A DNA stretch of 64,000 nt, taken from positions 2,235,477-2,299,476 of the forward strand of contig NZ_KI912268.1 of the NCBI RefSeq assembly GCF_000242615.2. The letters are read 5' to 3'. The notes under the pieces were generated by a model that was not told the origin of the DNA, ran no database searches, and saw nothing but the letters and a program-made list of their open reading frames with translations. A program made the translations under genes and the position numbers. The DNA is from Holophaga foetida DSM 6591. GTDB taxonomy: Bacteria; Acidobacteriota; Holophagae; Holophagales; Holophagaceae. This document shows, piece after piece, positions 19,170 to 28,028 of this stretch. The number at the start of each line of letters is the position of its first letter. Position 1 is the first letter of the stretch.

Positions 19170-20105
19170 ATGCAATGCATTCCAAATAGAAGACTACAGT
19201 TCAAGCCTGATCAAAGGCTTGAAGATGAGGAATTGGCAAGACAGCTCTTCCAGAATGAGCCCCTTGAAGCCACTCCTCGCTACTGGGGATCACTCATCAA
19301 GCTGAATAGTACATATCTCGAATCCCCAGATGTTATCTATGGACAGCAGGGATGGCTGACCATGTGGGGCGGCATTGCAGCGTTGATTTTTTTTACTACG
19401 GGAATTATATACTCCACAACCATATATCGTGTAGATCGCCACAACCTAACAATGATTATTGCAGTTCTTGCGGCGAATTTAATTATTTCCCTATTGTTTA
19501 TTCTGCTTGCCAAATCTGAATTCTTTAAGTACACCCACATGCCCGTCCGCCTGAACCGCAAAACCCGGATGGTCCATGTGTTCCGCTTCGATGGCTCGGT
19601 CCTCTCGGTCCCCTGGGACGAGGTCTTCTTCAATGTCGGGCTTGGCCGGTACAAGGGGCCCTTCCAGCCCACCTTCATCGCGGGGCACGTGATGGAGGGC
19701 TCCAAGCGCTACCCCAAGGAGACCTTCATCCTGGGGGGGCACGCCTCCGGGTTGGCCGCCACCCTTTCCCTCTGGGAGTTCTTCCGGCGCTACATGGAAG
19801 AGGGGCCCGAATCCGCACTGGAAGACACCCCGCAGCTTGTCTGCCTGCCCCTGGATCGGGGCAAGGAACCCTTTTCGGCGGGGATGACGGTGGTTCATCG
19901 GGAGATGGGTTCGCCCAACTGGTTCCTGGGGACGATCCTCTTCCCGATCCGCGTTCTCCAATCCTGCGCCCGCTGGCTCGCCTTCCGCACCTGCAAGGTC
20001 CCCGTCTGGCCCAAGGAGATCGAGGCCACCTGCACCATTGAGCCTGAGGACCCCCATGTCCACGACGTCACCACCAACCCGCCTGGATACCGTTTTGGAT
20101 ACTGA
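19170..20105 (+). CDS. DUF6708-like membrane protein, putative immunity protein A1
   Basis: The 311-residue protein starts 3 bases after effector A. The N-terminal 66 residues contain the family motif LIKLNSTYLESP. Residues 67-114 form an AT-rich, sequence-variable transmembrane hairpin. From K115 the protein is soluble-looking (LNRKTRMVHVFRFDGSVL, WEFFRRYMEEGP), with a second hydrophobic stretch near FLGTILFPIRVLQSC and a TCTIEPEDP tail. The 197-residue C-terminal part is identical to that of paralogue A3. The resemblance to DUF6708 is from memory. Immunity is inferred from position behind a pore-forming effector and from the membrane hairpin. Confidence 0.72.
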   Translation: MQCIPNRRLQFKPDQRLEDEELARQLFQNEPLEATPRYWGSLIKLNSTYLESPDVIYGQQGWLTMWGGIAALIFFTTGIIYSTTIYRVDRHNLTMIIAVLAANLIISLLFILLAKSEFFKYTHMPVRLNRKTRMVHVFRFDGSVLSVPWDEVFFNVGLGRYKGPFQPTFIAGHVMEGSKRYPKETFILGGHASGLAATLSLWEFFRRYMEEGPESALEDTPQLVCLPLDRGKEPFSAGMTVVHREMGSPNWFLGTILFPIRVLQSCARWLAFRTCKVPVWPKEIEATCTIEPEDPHVHDVTTNPPGYRFGY

Positions 20106-20136
20106 CGCGCACTCCGCTCTTTCGAGGGTTTGAGAT

Positions 20137-21075
20137 ATGCAGGGGATTCCCAATCACAAGTTGCAGTTCAAGCCCGATCAGAGGCTTGAGGACGATGAGC
20201 TAGCAAGACAACTCTTCCAGAATGATCATCTTGAATTCAGACCTCGTTATTGGGGGTCACTGATCAAGTTCAATAGCACCTTTCTTGAATCCCCCGATGT
20301 TGTATACGGACAGCAGGGATGGTTGACAATGTGGTGCGGAGTTGTTGTTATTGCCTTTTTGGTTGCGGGTACGTCTTCATATACAGGATTATCTTCGCTG
20401 ATATTCCATTCCAATACCGATAAGGATATTTTCGGTCTTTTTTTCTACCTATTTTTTGCCATTCTCTTTTCTCTGCTCGCCAAATCCGAATTCTTCAAAT
20501 ACACCCACATGCCGGTCCGTTTGAACCGCAAAACCCGGATGGTCCATGTGTTCCGCTTCGATGGTTCGGTCCTTTCCGTTCCCTGGGACGAGGTCTTTTT
20601 CAACATCGGCCTGGGCCGGTACAAGGGGCCCTTCCAGCCCACCTTCATCGCGGGGCATGTGATGGAGGGCTCCAAGCGCTACCCCAAGGAGACCTTCATC
20701 CTGGGGGGGCACGCCTCCGGGTTGGCCGCCACCCTCTCCCTCTGGGAGTTCTTCCGGCGCTACATGGAAGAGGGGCCCGAATCCGCACTGGAGGACACTC
20801 CGCAGCTTGTCTGCCTGCCCCTGGACCGGGGCAAGGAGCCCTTTTCGGCGGGCATGACGGTGGTTCATCGGGAAATGGGTTCACCCAACTGGTTCCTGGG
20901 CACGATCCTCTTCCCGATCCGCGTTCTCCAATCTTGCGCCCGCTGGCTCGCCTTCCGCACCTGCAAGGTCCCCGTCTGGCCCAAGGAGATCGAGGCCACC
21001 TGCACCATTGAGCCCGATGACCCCCATGTCCACGACGTCACCACCAACCCGCCTGGATACCGTTTTGGCTACTGA
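20137..21075 (+). CDS. DUF6708-like membrane protein, putative immunity protein A2
   Basis: The 312-residue second copy in the tandem array is preceded by the repeated spacer CGAGGGTTTGAGAT and starts MQGIPN. The C-terminal part from K116 differs from A1 by only two residues that I can see (NIG for NVG, PDDP for PEDP). The membrane hairpin (about residues 67-115, reading VVVIAFLVAGTSSYTGL at the start) is unrelated in sequence to A1. This pattern fits diversification of the part that would meet the toxin in the membrane. Confidence 0.72.
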   Translation: MQGIPNHKLQFKPDQRLEDDELARQLFQNDHLEFRPRYWGSLIKFNSTFLESPDVVYGQQGWLTMWCGVVVIAFLVAGTSSYTGLSSLIFHSNTDKDIFGLFFYLFFAILFSLLAKSEFFKYTHMPVRLNRKTRMVHVFRFDGSVLSVPWDEVFFNIGLGRYKGPFQPTFIAGHVMEGSKRYPKETFILGGHASGLAATLSLWEFFRRYMEEGPESALEDTPQLVCLPLDRGKEPFSAGMTVVHREMGSPNWFLGTILFPIRVLQSCARWLAFRTCKVPVWPKEIEATCTIEPDDPHVHDVTTNPPGYRFGY

Positions 21076-21106
21076 CGCGCACCCCGCTCTTTCGAGGGTT
21101 TGAGCT

Positions 21107-22042
21107 ATGCAGGGGATTCCCAATAACAAGTTGCAGTTCAAGCCTGATCAGAGGCTTGAGGATGAGGAGCTGGCGAGACAGCTCTTCCAGAATGAGCCCC
21201 TTGACGTCAGCCCTCAGTATTGGGGGTCACTGATCAAGCTCAATAGCACCTACCTTGAGTCGCCGGACGTTGTTTATGGGCAGCAAGGATGGTTGACAAT
21301 GTGGTGTGGAGTTTCATCATTCGGTTTTTTTGCAGTAGGCATATTGGATCTACACTCTTCAATAACGCAAAATAAAGTTTTAACATTTAACAACATCGAT
21401 GGATGCATTTTGTTGTGGTTAGCTGCTTTATTTTTTATTTCTATTTCCAAATCCGAATTCTTCAAATACACCCACATGCCCGTCCGCCTGAACCGCAAAA
21501 CCCGGATGGTCCATGTGTTTCGCTTTGATGGCTCGGTCCTTTCCGTCCCCTGGGACGAGGTCTTCTTCAATGTCGGCCTGGGCCGGTACAAAGGCCCCTT
21601 CCAGCCCACCTTCATCGCGGGGCACGTGATGGAGGGCTCCAAGCGCTACCCCAAGGAGACCTTCATCCTGGGGGGGCACGCCTCCGGGTTGGCTGCCACC
21701 CTTTCCCTCTGGGAGTTCTTCCGGCGCTACATGGAAGAGGGGCCCGAATCCGCACTGGAGGACACCCCGCAGCTTGTCTGCCTGCCCCTGGATCGGGGCA
21801 AGGAACCCTTTTCGGCGGGGATGACGGTGGTTCATCGGGAGATGGGTTCGCCCAACTGGTTCCTGGGGACGATCCTCTTCCCGATCCGCGTTCTCCAATC
21901 CTGCGCCCGCTGGCTCGCCTTCCGCACCTGCAAGGTCCCCGTCTGGCCCAAGGAGATCGAGGCCACCTGCACCATTGAGCCTGAGGACCCCCATGTCCAC
22001 GACGTCACCACCAACCCGCCTGGGTATCGTTTTGGCTACTGA
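21107..22042 (+). CDS. DUF6708-like membrane protein, putative immunity protein A3
   Basis: The 311-residue third tandem copy has residues 115-311 identical to A1 by eye. The membrane hairpin (residues 67-114, containing FGFFAVGILDLHSS and ILLWLAALFFISIS) is again different. The 31-base spacer before it repeats that before A2, so the unit of duplication is about 970 bases. Confidence 0.72.
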   Translation: MQGIPNNKLQFKPDQRLEDEELARQLFQNEPLDVSPQYWGSLIKLNSTYLESPDVVYGQQGWLTMWCGVSSFGFFAVGILDLHSSITQNKVLTFNNIDGCILLWLAALFFISISKSEFFKYTHMPVRLNRKTRMVHVFRFDGSVLSVPWDEVFFNVGLGRYKGPFQPTFIAGHVMEGSKRYPKETFILGGHASGLAATLSLWEFFRRYMEEGPESALEDTPQLVCLPLDRGKEPFSAGMTVVHREMGSPNWFLGTILFPIRVLQSCARWLAFRTCKVPVWPKEIEATCTIEPEDPHVHDVTTNPPGYRFGY

Positions 22043-22112
22043 GGCGTTCTATTTCTCTCCAACTCAACGGCGATGCAGCCTTAACGCGGGCGCCCATCTG
22101 GAAACTTGAGAT

Positions 22113-23498
22113 ATGGAAGAACTCCCAAGTCAGCGATTCAAGGGCTACTTCAACGGTGTCTTCGATTCCGTGGATGTGGTCAGCGGCTTGGCCTATACCC
22201 ACACCCTGGGCCGTTGCTACACAGGGGTCCAGGATAAGGGGCCTTGCGCCGCCTACATGACCAAATGGCTGAAGGCAGAACTCACCAGCGAGAACCTGTT
22301 GCTGCGCGGGCTGGTCCTCAACCTGAAGAAGACCGCTGCGGACATCCGCGCGGCGGTGTCGCCATCCATGGACCTTCGGGGCTTGCCCTGGGATGGCCTG
22401 ATTTCGGGATTTGCCACAACCGTGGAGGCCGTCAAGAAGGACAAGGATGCTGTCATCGTGCGCTATATCGCCACGCTGGGTCACCCCATTGCGGAGGTGC
22501 TCAAGGGGGCGCTGAATGGACCCATCCGCCACGCCGCCGCCGCCCTGGGCGTGGTCAGCGAGACGCCCAGGGTTTGCGTCGAGGTCGTGGGCAGCAAGAA
22601 GACCTTCCGGGCGATGCTGGTCAAGGAATTGCTGGGGCTCAACAAGGGCAAACCCAGTGCAAATCAGGTCCAGATGGCCACAGCGGCAGAGATGAAGCGA
22701 CTGGAAGTGCATGGCGTGCCCATGGAGGGCACCCACCAGCAGCGCTTCCTGCTAATGGTGGACCCCGAAGAGGCCAAGGCCATGCCCAAGGGACTCAAGC
22801 CCCAGGCCCAGGCCGAATGGCTGGCCCAATCCATCCGGACCCCCGAGGAAGTGGAAGCCCTGAACCTTGCCAAGTGGCAGGGCAAGCTCAAGAATGGCTG
22901 GGGCAAGGGTGCTCCCCTTATCTTTGGTGCCGTGGCAGGCATCTGCCAGTTCCTGTCCATGAGCAAACTCTCCGCAGACCTGGAAAAGGGCACCTCCTTC
23001 GAGAAGACGGAGAACCAGTGGCGCCATGGTGCCAGCGTGGCGGCTTTTGCGGGAACCTTGGGGGAGTTGATGGGTGGGGCTATAGAGATGCGGCCGTCAA
23101 TTTTCTGGACAGAGTCTGCCGCTCTCGGCATCAAGACCACAGGGCGGGTTTTGGGATTTGTTGCGGGGTTGGTGATGGCGGGGGTGGATGGGTGTAAGGG
23201 ATGGGGGGAGTGGAAGAATGGTAATAACGGACTTGCCTATGCCTACGGCATCAGCGCCATGGTCGGCGGAGGGGCGGCCATTTGCTTCCTCTTGGCCTCG
23301 ACCTTTGTTTGGCTGGGCCCAGTCGGGTGGCTCCTGGTGGTCCTAAGTGTAGGGATTAGCGTCCTGATTGAGTACATCAAGGACAACAAACTCCAGGAAT
23401 GGCTCAAGCGCGGCTGTTGGGGGACCCTCCGAGACAAGGAAGGCTACGGGAACATGGAAACCGAAATCGGCGATTTCAACGCAGCGATGGGAGGTTGA
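22113..23498 (+). CDS. orphan C-terminal module of a VasX-like effector (toxin module B)
   Basis: The 461-residue protein aligns with the C-terminal half of effector C from about residue 410. LGRCYTGVQDKGPC here corresponds to LAKCYAGVQDKGPC there and to LLRLCIEGTQAYKPC in effector A. The VasX-type N-terminal domain is missing entirely. Four hydrophobic segments occupy about residues 341-422 (including VLGFVAGLVMAGVDG), followed by LQEWLKRGCWG. The ATG is preceded by the same TTGAGAT seen before the tandem DUF6708-like genes. Without a delivery domain it is either a displaced, silent toxin module or a recombination donor. It is followed at once by its own DUF6708-like gene. Confidence 0.7.
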   Translation: MEELPSQRFKGYFNGVFDSVDVVSGLAYTHTLGRCYTGVQDKGPCAAYMTKWLKAELTSENLLLRGLVLNLKKTAADIRAAVSPSMDLRGLPWDGLISGFATTVEAVKKDKDAVIVRYIATLGHPIAEVLKGALNGPIRHAAAALGVVSETPRVCVEVVGSKKTFRAMLVKELLGLNKGKPSANQVQMATAAEMKRLEVHGVPMEGTHQQRFLLMVDPEEAKAMPKGLKPQAQAEWLAQSIRTPEEVEALNLAKWQGKLKNGWGKGAPLIFGAVAGICQFLSMSKLSADLEKGTSFEKTENQWRHGASVAAFAGTLGELMGGAIEMRPSIFWTESAALGIKTTGRVLGFVAGLVMAGVDGCKGWGEWKNGNNGLAYAYGISAMVGGGAAICFLLASTFVWLGPVGWLLVVLSVGISVLIEYIKDNKLQEWLKRGCWGTLRDKEGYGNMETEIGDFNAAMGG

Positions 23499-23499
23499 C

Positions 23500-24447
23500 T
23501 TGGAATACGCCGGACTGTTCGGATACAAAGTCAACCGCCCTTTGACCGAGGAGGAGAAAGAACTCAAGCTCTCTCCCCATGATCGACAAGCCTCCAATCC
23601 CTTCTACCAGCTCAGCGTCATCAAGATGAACTCGTCGTACCTGGATCTTGTGGACAAATACTACGCATGGAAGGGATTGCTCACGTTTGCCACTTCAATT
23701 GTCTTCTTGGGTATTGTCCTTTTCTTGTCGGCGCTCTTTATTTCGCTACTATCACCCAACGAGCAGCAAATCCGCACAGGTCTGGCCACCATGTGGTTGA
23801 CCCTTTTGTTGATGACTGCAACAGCCTCTCCGCTGGCCATTGTGTGCATTTGGCTCCTCCGCAAAGAATCCTTCCGCTGGACCCACTACCCCATCCGCCT
23901 CAACCGGAAAAACCGCATGGTCTATGTCTTCCGTTTGGACGGAACGGTGCTTTCAGTCCCCTGGAAGGAGGTCTTCTTCACTTTGGGGCGGGGCGGAAAA
24001 TCCATGGGCATCGAGTCCTGGGATGTGCGGGGGCACGTCCTGGACAAGGACCGCAAGACCGTCCTGGAGACATTCTCCTTCGGCTATGTCACCACATCCG
24101 TGGAGGGCGTCCAAGCCCACTGGGAGTACTTCCGTCGATACATGGAAGAGGGACCAAGGGAGCCCTGGGAGCTTCTGAACTACTGCCTGCCCATCGACCA
24201 ACACAAGGAGCCCAGTATCCTGGGCCTGCAGAAGCTATGGCTAGTAATGCACGGCCAGATCTTCTTCCAGATCCTCCTTTCGCCAATCTTCCTGATGGCA
24301 TGGATTGGCCGACAGTTCGCCATGGCCACCTGCAAGACCCCCGTCTGGCCCATAGAAGTCGAAGAAGCCTGCACCATCGAACCCGGCGACCCCTATGTCA
24401 AGGATGGCCGCACCAATCCGCCGGATGCCGGGCTCTGGTTTCCATGA
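23500..24447 (+). CDS. DUF6708-like membrane protein, putative immunity protein B
   Basis: The 315-residue protein starts at a TTG at 23500, because GGAGG lies 5 bases upstream and directly behind the module B stop. No ATG is available before the conserved MNSSYLDLVDKYYAW. It has the family layout: a membrane hairpin around residues 55-125, LNRKNRMVYVFRLDGTVLSV, WEYFRRYMEEGP, a second hydrophobic stretch, and the tail CTIEPGDPYVKDGRTNPPD. It is more distant from A1-A3 than they are from each other and closest to the remnant at 34841-35200. It is probably the partner of module B. Confidence 0.7.
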   Translation: MEYAGLFGYKVNRPLTEEEKELKLSPHDRQASNPFYQLSVIKMNSSYLDLVDKYYAWKGLLTFATSIVFLGIVLFLSALFISLLSPNEQQIRTGLATMWLTLLLMTATASPLAIVCIWLLRKESFRWTHYPIRLNRKNRMVYVFRLDGTVLSVPWKEVFFTLGRGGKSMGIESWDVRGHVLDKDRKTVLETFSFGYVTTSVEGVQAHWEYFRRYMEEGPREPWELLNYCLPIDQHKEPSILGLQKLWLVMHGQIFFQILLSPIFLMAWIGRQFAMATCKTPVWPIEVEEACTIEPGDPYVKDGRTNPPDAGLWFP

Positions 24448-24455
24448 TTTCCGCC

Positions 24456-25657
24456 ACAACGACCCCGACAAGCCCGTGAGCCTCAGCGTCCTGATCGGCG
24501 GCCAGCGCAAGCCCGCCCGCTTCAGCCTGGCCTCCAGCCTCCCTGGCGATAAGGCCATCTCGGGTATGCGCTCCAAGATGCACAAGGGGAGCGGCGGTAA
24601 CGAACTCCTCTTCGACGACAGCACCAACGAGCTGCGGGCCCGACTGGCTTCGGATCACGCCCACACGGAACTGAACCTGGGCCACATCGTGCACCCCCGT
24701 GCCCTGGGGGTGGCGGAAGCCAAAGGCACCGGCTTCGAGCTGCGCAGCGAGGCCTACGGCGCCCTTCGGGGCGAGAAGGGCCTGCTGATCAGCACCGAGG
24801 GCGGCAGCGCCGCCCTGGAAGCCGCTGGGCTGCACAGCCAGCTCGAAAGCGGCCAGCAGCTCTCCAATGCACTCAGCGACGTGGCCGAAAAGCACCAGAT
24901 GGAGCCCCTGGGCAGCCTGGAGACTGCGAAGAAAGCTCAGGACACCCTGAAGAAAACCGTCCAGACTGGGCAAACAGAAGTGCCCGCCTTCGCCGCCCCC
25001 CTGCTGGCCCTCTCTAGCCCCGCAGGCATCGTGCAAGCCACCCCCGCCAGCGCCCACACCAGCGCCGGGGAGCACATCCATCTCGACAGCGGCCAGGATA
25101 CGGTGATCGCCGCAGGCAAGCGCATCATGATGGCCGCCCAGGAGGCCTGGAGCGTCTTTGCGGCGAAGTCCGGCATCAAGCTCTTCGCAGGCAAGGGCAA
25201 CATCGACATCCAGGCCCACGAAGGCAAGCTCGGCCTCGTGGCGGACCAGGAGATCCAGATCGTTTCCGCCACCGCCAGCTCCGAGATCCTCGCCAAGATC
25301 GCCCTCCACCTCGCCGCCGGAGGCGGTGCCCTCACCATGAAAGACGGCAACATGGTCATCCAGCTCCCCGACGCCCTGGAGATCCACGCGGCGGGGGTGA
25401 AGATGATGGGGCCAGAGAGCGTGCAACTGGACCTCCCCCACCCGCCGAAGGATGGGGAGATCTTCGACCAGCATTTCCATGTGGTGGATTCCGAAAGCGG
25501 CGAATCCCTCCCGCACATGCCCTACGAACTGACCACCGCATTCGGAAAGGTTCTGCGGGGGGTGACGGATGCCCAGGGGTTCACCAGCAAGGTCCGGGGA
25601 CTCGACGCGGAGGGCTTGAGTATCAAGATCCTTCCCAACCCCATTTCACAGTCCTAG
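24456..25657 (+). pseudogene. duplicated 3' fragment of vgrG with a different C-terminal domain
   Basis: Bases 24456-25411 match 15564-16519 of vgrG without length change, both 956 bases, with long identical runs. The fragment begins abruptly at NDPDKPV inside the OB domain, 9 bases after the DUF6708-like stop. It has no gp27-like part and no proper start, although the frame is open. The match ends right after KMMG. The last 82 residues (from PESVQLDLPHPP) form a different transthyretin-like domain, FHVVDSESGESLPHMPYEL. I regard it as a displaced needle-tail piece that belonged with effector C. Re-use as a donor, or expression as a needle fragment, cannot be excluded. Confidence 0.85.
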
Positions 25658-27965
25658 GAATCCATATGGCCAACGACCAAGCCCCCCCCATCCATGAGCA
25701 GACAGCCGTGATGACGCCCCTGGCGGACAAGGTGCCCGTCAAGGTTCTCGTCAAGCCAGTCGGCTGGGTGGCCGTATTCCCCGTGCGTTACGCCCTGGCA
25801 AACGACTACCGCGAAGATGGGCACGAGCAACGCACAGCAGTGCCCAAGTTGAGTGGGCAATTCCAGTGCGCGCCCCTTGCCGGTAAAACCCATACCCACA
25901 TGACGCTCCGCCGCCTTCGAAAAGGCTATCTCTATATGTTCAACGAAAAGGATCAAAATTGGAGCAAGTTTGAAATCAACCACCTGGGCCACCTGACCTC
26001 ACTGGAGGGCAAGGACTGGAAAAAACGGAACTGTTCACCCAAGGGCCTGATCTACCTGATAGACGATGAGCCCTGCTGGTTTGCTTTCTCCGATGCGGCC
26101 TGGACCCAGGCCACCCTGAAGACCGCCCAGGAAGATGCCGCTTTTCGCTCCAAACACATGCGCCGTTTCGACCCGGGCCAAGTCAAAGCAGCCCAGCCTC
26201 ACACCTGCCCCCTTCACAGTGAGCCATCCCAGGATGCGCGTCGGCATGTGGCGGACCTCCACGGAGCAACAAGCAAAAACGCATTCTGGTTCAGTCGGCA
26301 CGCCTTCAAGATTTCGACATTGAAGACCCTGCTTGAAGATAGCCATGGGAGCCTGAAATCGTTCTACCACGCCGGGGCGACCCTTGCCTTGGAGGATCCT
26401 GTCGCCGTGGCCATGGACCTTGCCACGCTCATGCTGGCGCGCACCGACCAGTTCATGTCCAGGCGGGCCGAGGCGGGATTCAGTGATCCCAAGGTCACCT
26501 GGGGCTGGGCGGCCACGACCGCCAGCGCCATTGATGCGTGCGTGGAGAGCGCGGCCTTCAAGCGGTCGGGCAAGAAGGAGGGAGAGCGCCGGCTGATCGG
26601 GAAGATCCTGGGTGTGCTGGCCAAGAGCAGCAGTCCCTATTCGCCGGGTGCCCTTTCGGGTTATGACGCAGAGGTGGATGAGAAACTCGCCCAGCAGACC
26701 GCCCGGGAACTCGACGGCAACATTGCCTGGGTGAAGGCGGAATCCCAAAAGAAATACCACGCCGAGGTGCATGGAAACTGGAAGCCGATATTCAAGGAGA
26801 AATACCTGGACCCCTTCGACAAGGACTGGATCCTGCCCCTGGCGGAAGCCCACGCCGCCTTCATGGAGAGTGCGCCTCTCAAGGGGCACTTCAAGGACAC
26901 CTTTGACCCGCAGGATGCCCAGAGCGGCTGCGATTTCACCCGGACCCTGGCGAAGTGCTACGCAGGGGTCCAGGACAAGGGGCCCTGCCATGACCACCTC
27001 GAAAAAGAGCTGAAAAAGCCCACGATGAGCGAAAGCCTGGTCAACCGGGCGCTGGTGCTGAACCAGGAGGGGGTGTGGTCGGCCATTGAACGGGAGAGCC
27101 ACAGCCTGAAGGCCAGCCTTGCAAGCCAGGCCGACAGGCATTCCGTCGCCAGCACCTGGGCCAGCCTGTGCAGCGCCTTCGGGGCGGCCGCCCCCGGCAT
27201 CGCCCCGTATCAGAAGGACGATCTCCTGACGATGTTCTTCGGGATCATCTCCGCCCCCATGGGCAAGGTGCTGGCCGCCGCCCGCAACGGCACCCTCCAC
27301 CATGGGGCCATCGCCGTGGCGGTGGCGACCGGAACGCCCCTGGAGTGCATCAAGGTGGAAGGCACTGAGCGGATGTTGCGGCAGGGCCTCCTGGAATTTG
27401 TTCTGGGAAAATGTCCCGGTGTCTCGAAAACCGCCGCCAAGCAGTTCGCGGCTACCCAGATCGAATACTGCAAGCTCAAGGGGGCGAAGCTGGATGGGAG
27501 CACCTCCAGCATGGTCCTGACCTGCCGTGGCCTGGAAAGCATCTCCCATGAGGCCACCCCCCAGCAGCGATTGGCCATCCTCACGAGCGGCTTCCGCCTG
27601 GAGGAGGCCGGTGAAGCCCAGGTGGCCCTCAAGCCCTCCCATGGTCTGCCCATCCTGTCGGGCTCCCTGGGGATGCTCCTGGGCTTTGTGGGGGCATGCC
27701 AGATGAGCAGGGATCTGGATCGCGCCATGACCCACGAAGTGCCCGCGCTCAAAAAGCGCTTCCACAGCCAGATCGCCGCCCTGGTGGGCACCACCGCCGA
27801 AACCCTGACCAAGAGCCTGGAAGCCGCGATCGCCCGGGGATGGGTGGCGGATATTACGGCGTCGGCGGGGTTTCGGGCTCTACGAGGGATTGGGAGTGGC
27901 CTGGGGATCCTTGGGGGATTGGCGATTGCGGTGATGGATCTAATGGCGGCAAACCATGAACGTAA

Positions 27966-27985
27966 AAATAGACGTAGCCGTTCAG
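27966..27985. repeat. target-site duplication and left inverted repeat of the IS66-type element
   Basis: AAATAGAC (27966-27973) is the 8-base target duplication. It is followed by the 12-base left end GTAGCCGTTCAG (27974-27985). Confidence 0.93.
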
Positions 27986-28005
27986 CCCCCTCCGCATGGA
28001 GGGGG
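27986..28005. terminator. terminator-like hairpin inside the left IS end
   Basis: CCCCCTCC-GCAT-GGAGGGGG forms an 8-base-pair stem directly inside the left inverted repeat, followed on the plus strand by TTTCT. It would limit read-through from the effector gene into the element. Confidence 0.5.
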
Positions 28006-28028
28006 TTTCTGATTCCACGGGGACCGCA

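Noticed and set aside
24395..24455. An in-frame ATG that would let the vgrG fragment start inside the upstream immunity gene
   Set aside because: The first 20 residues come from another frame of the DUF6708-like gene, and no Shine-Dalgarno supports it. The fragment is better treated as a pseudogene.
24398..25516. A 372-codon minus-strand frame opposite the vgrG fragment
   Set aside because: It repeats the antisense frame seen opposite the full vgrG, so it is a by-product of the duplicated coding sequence.
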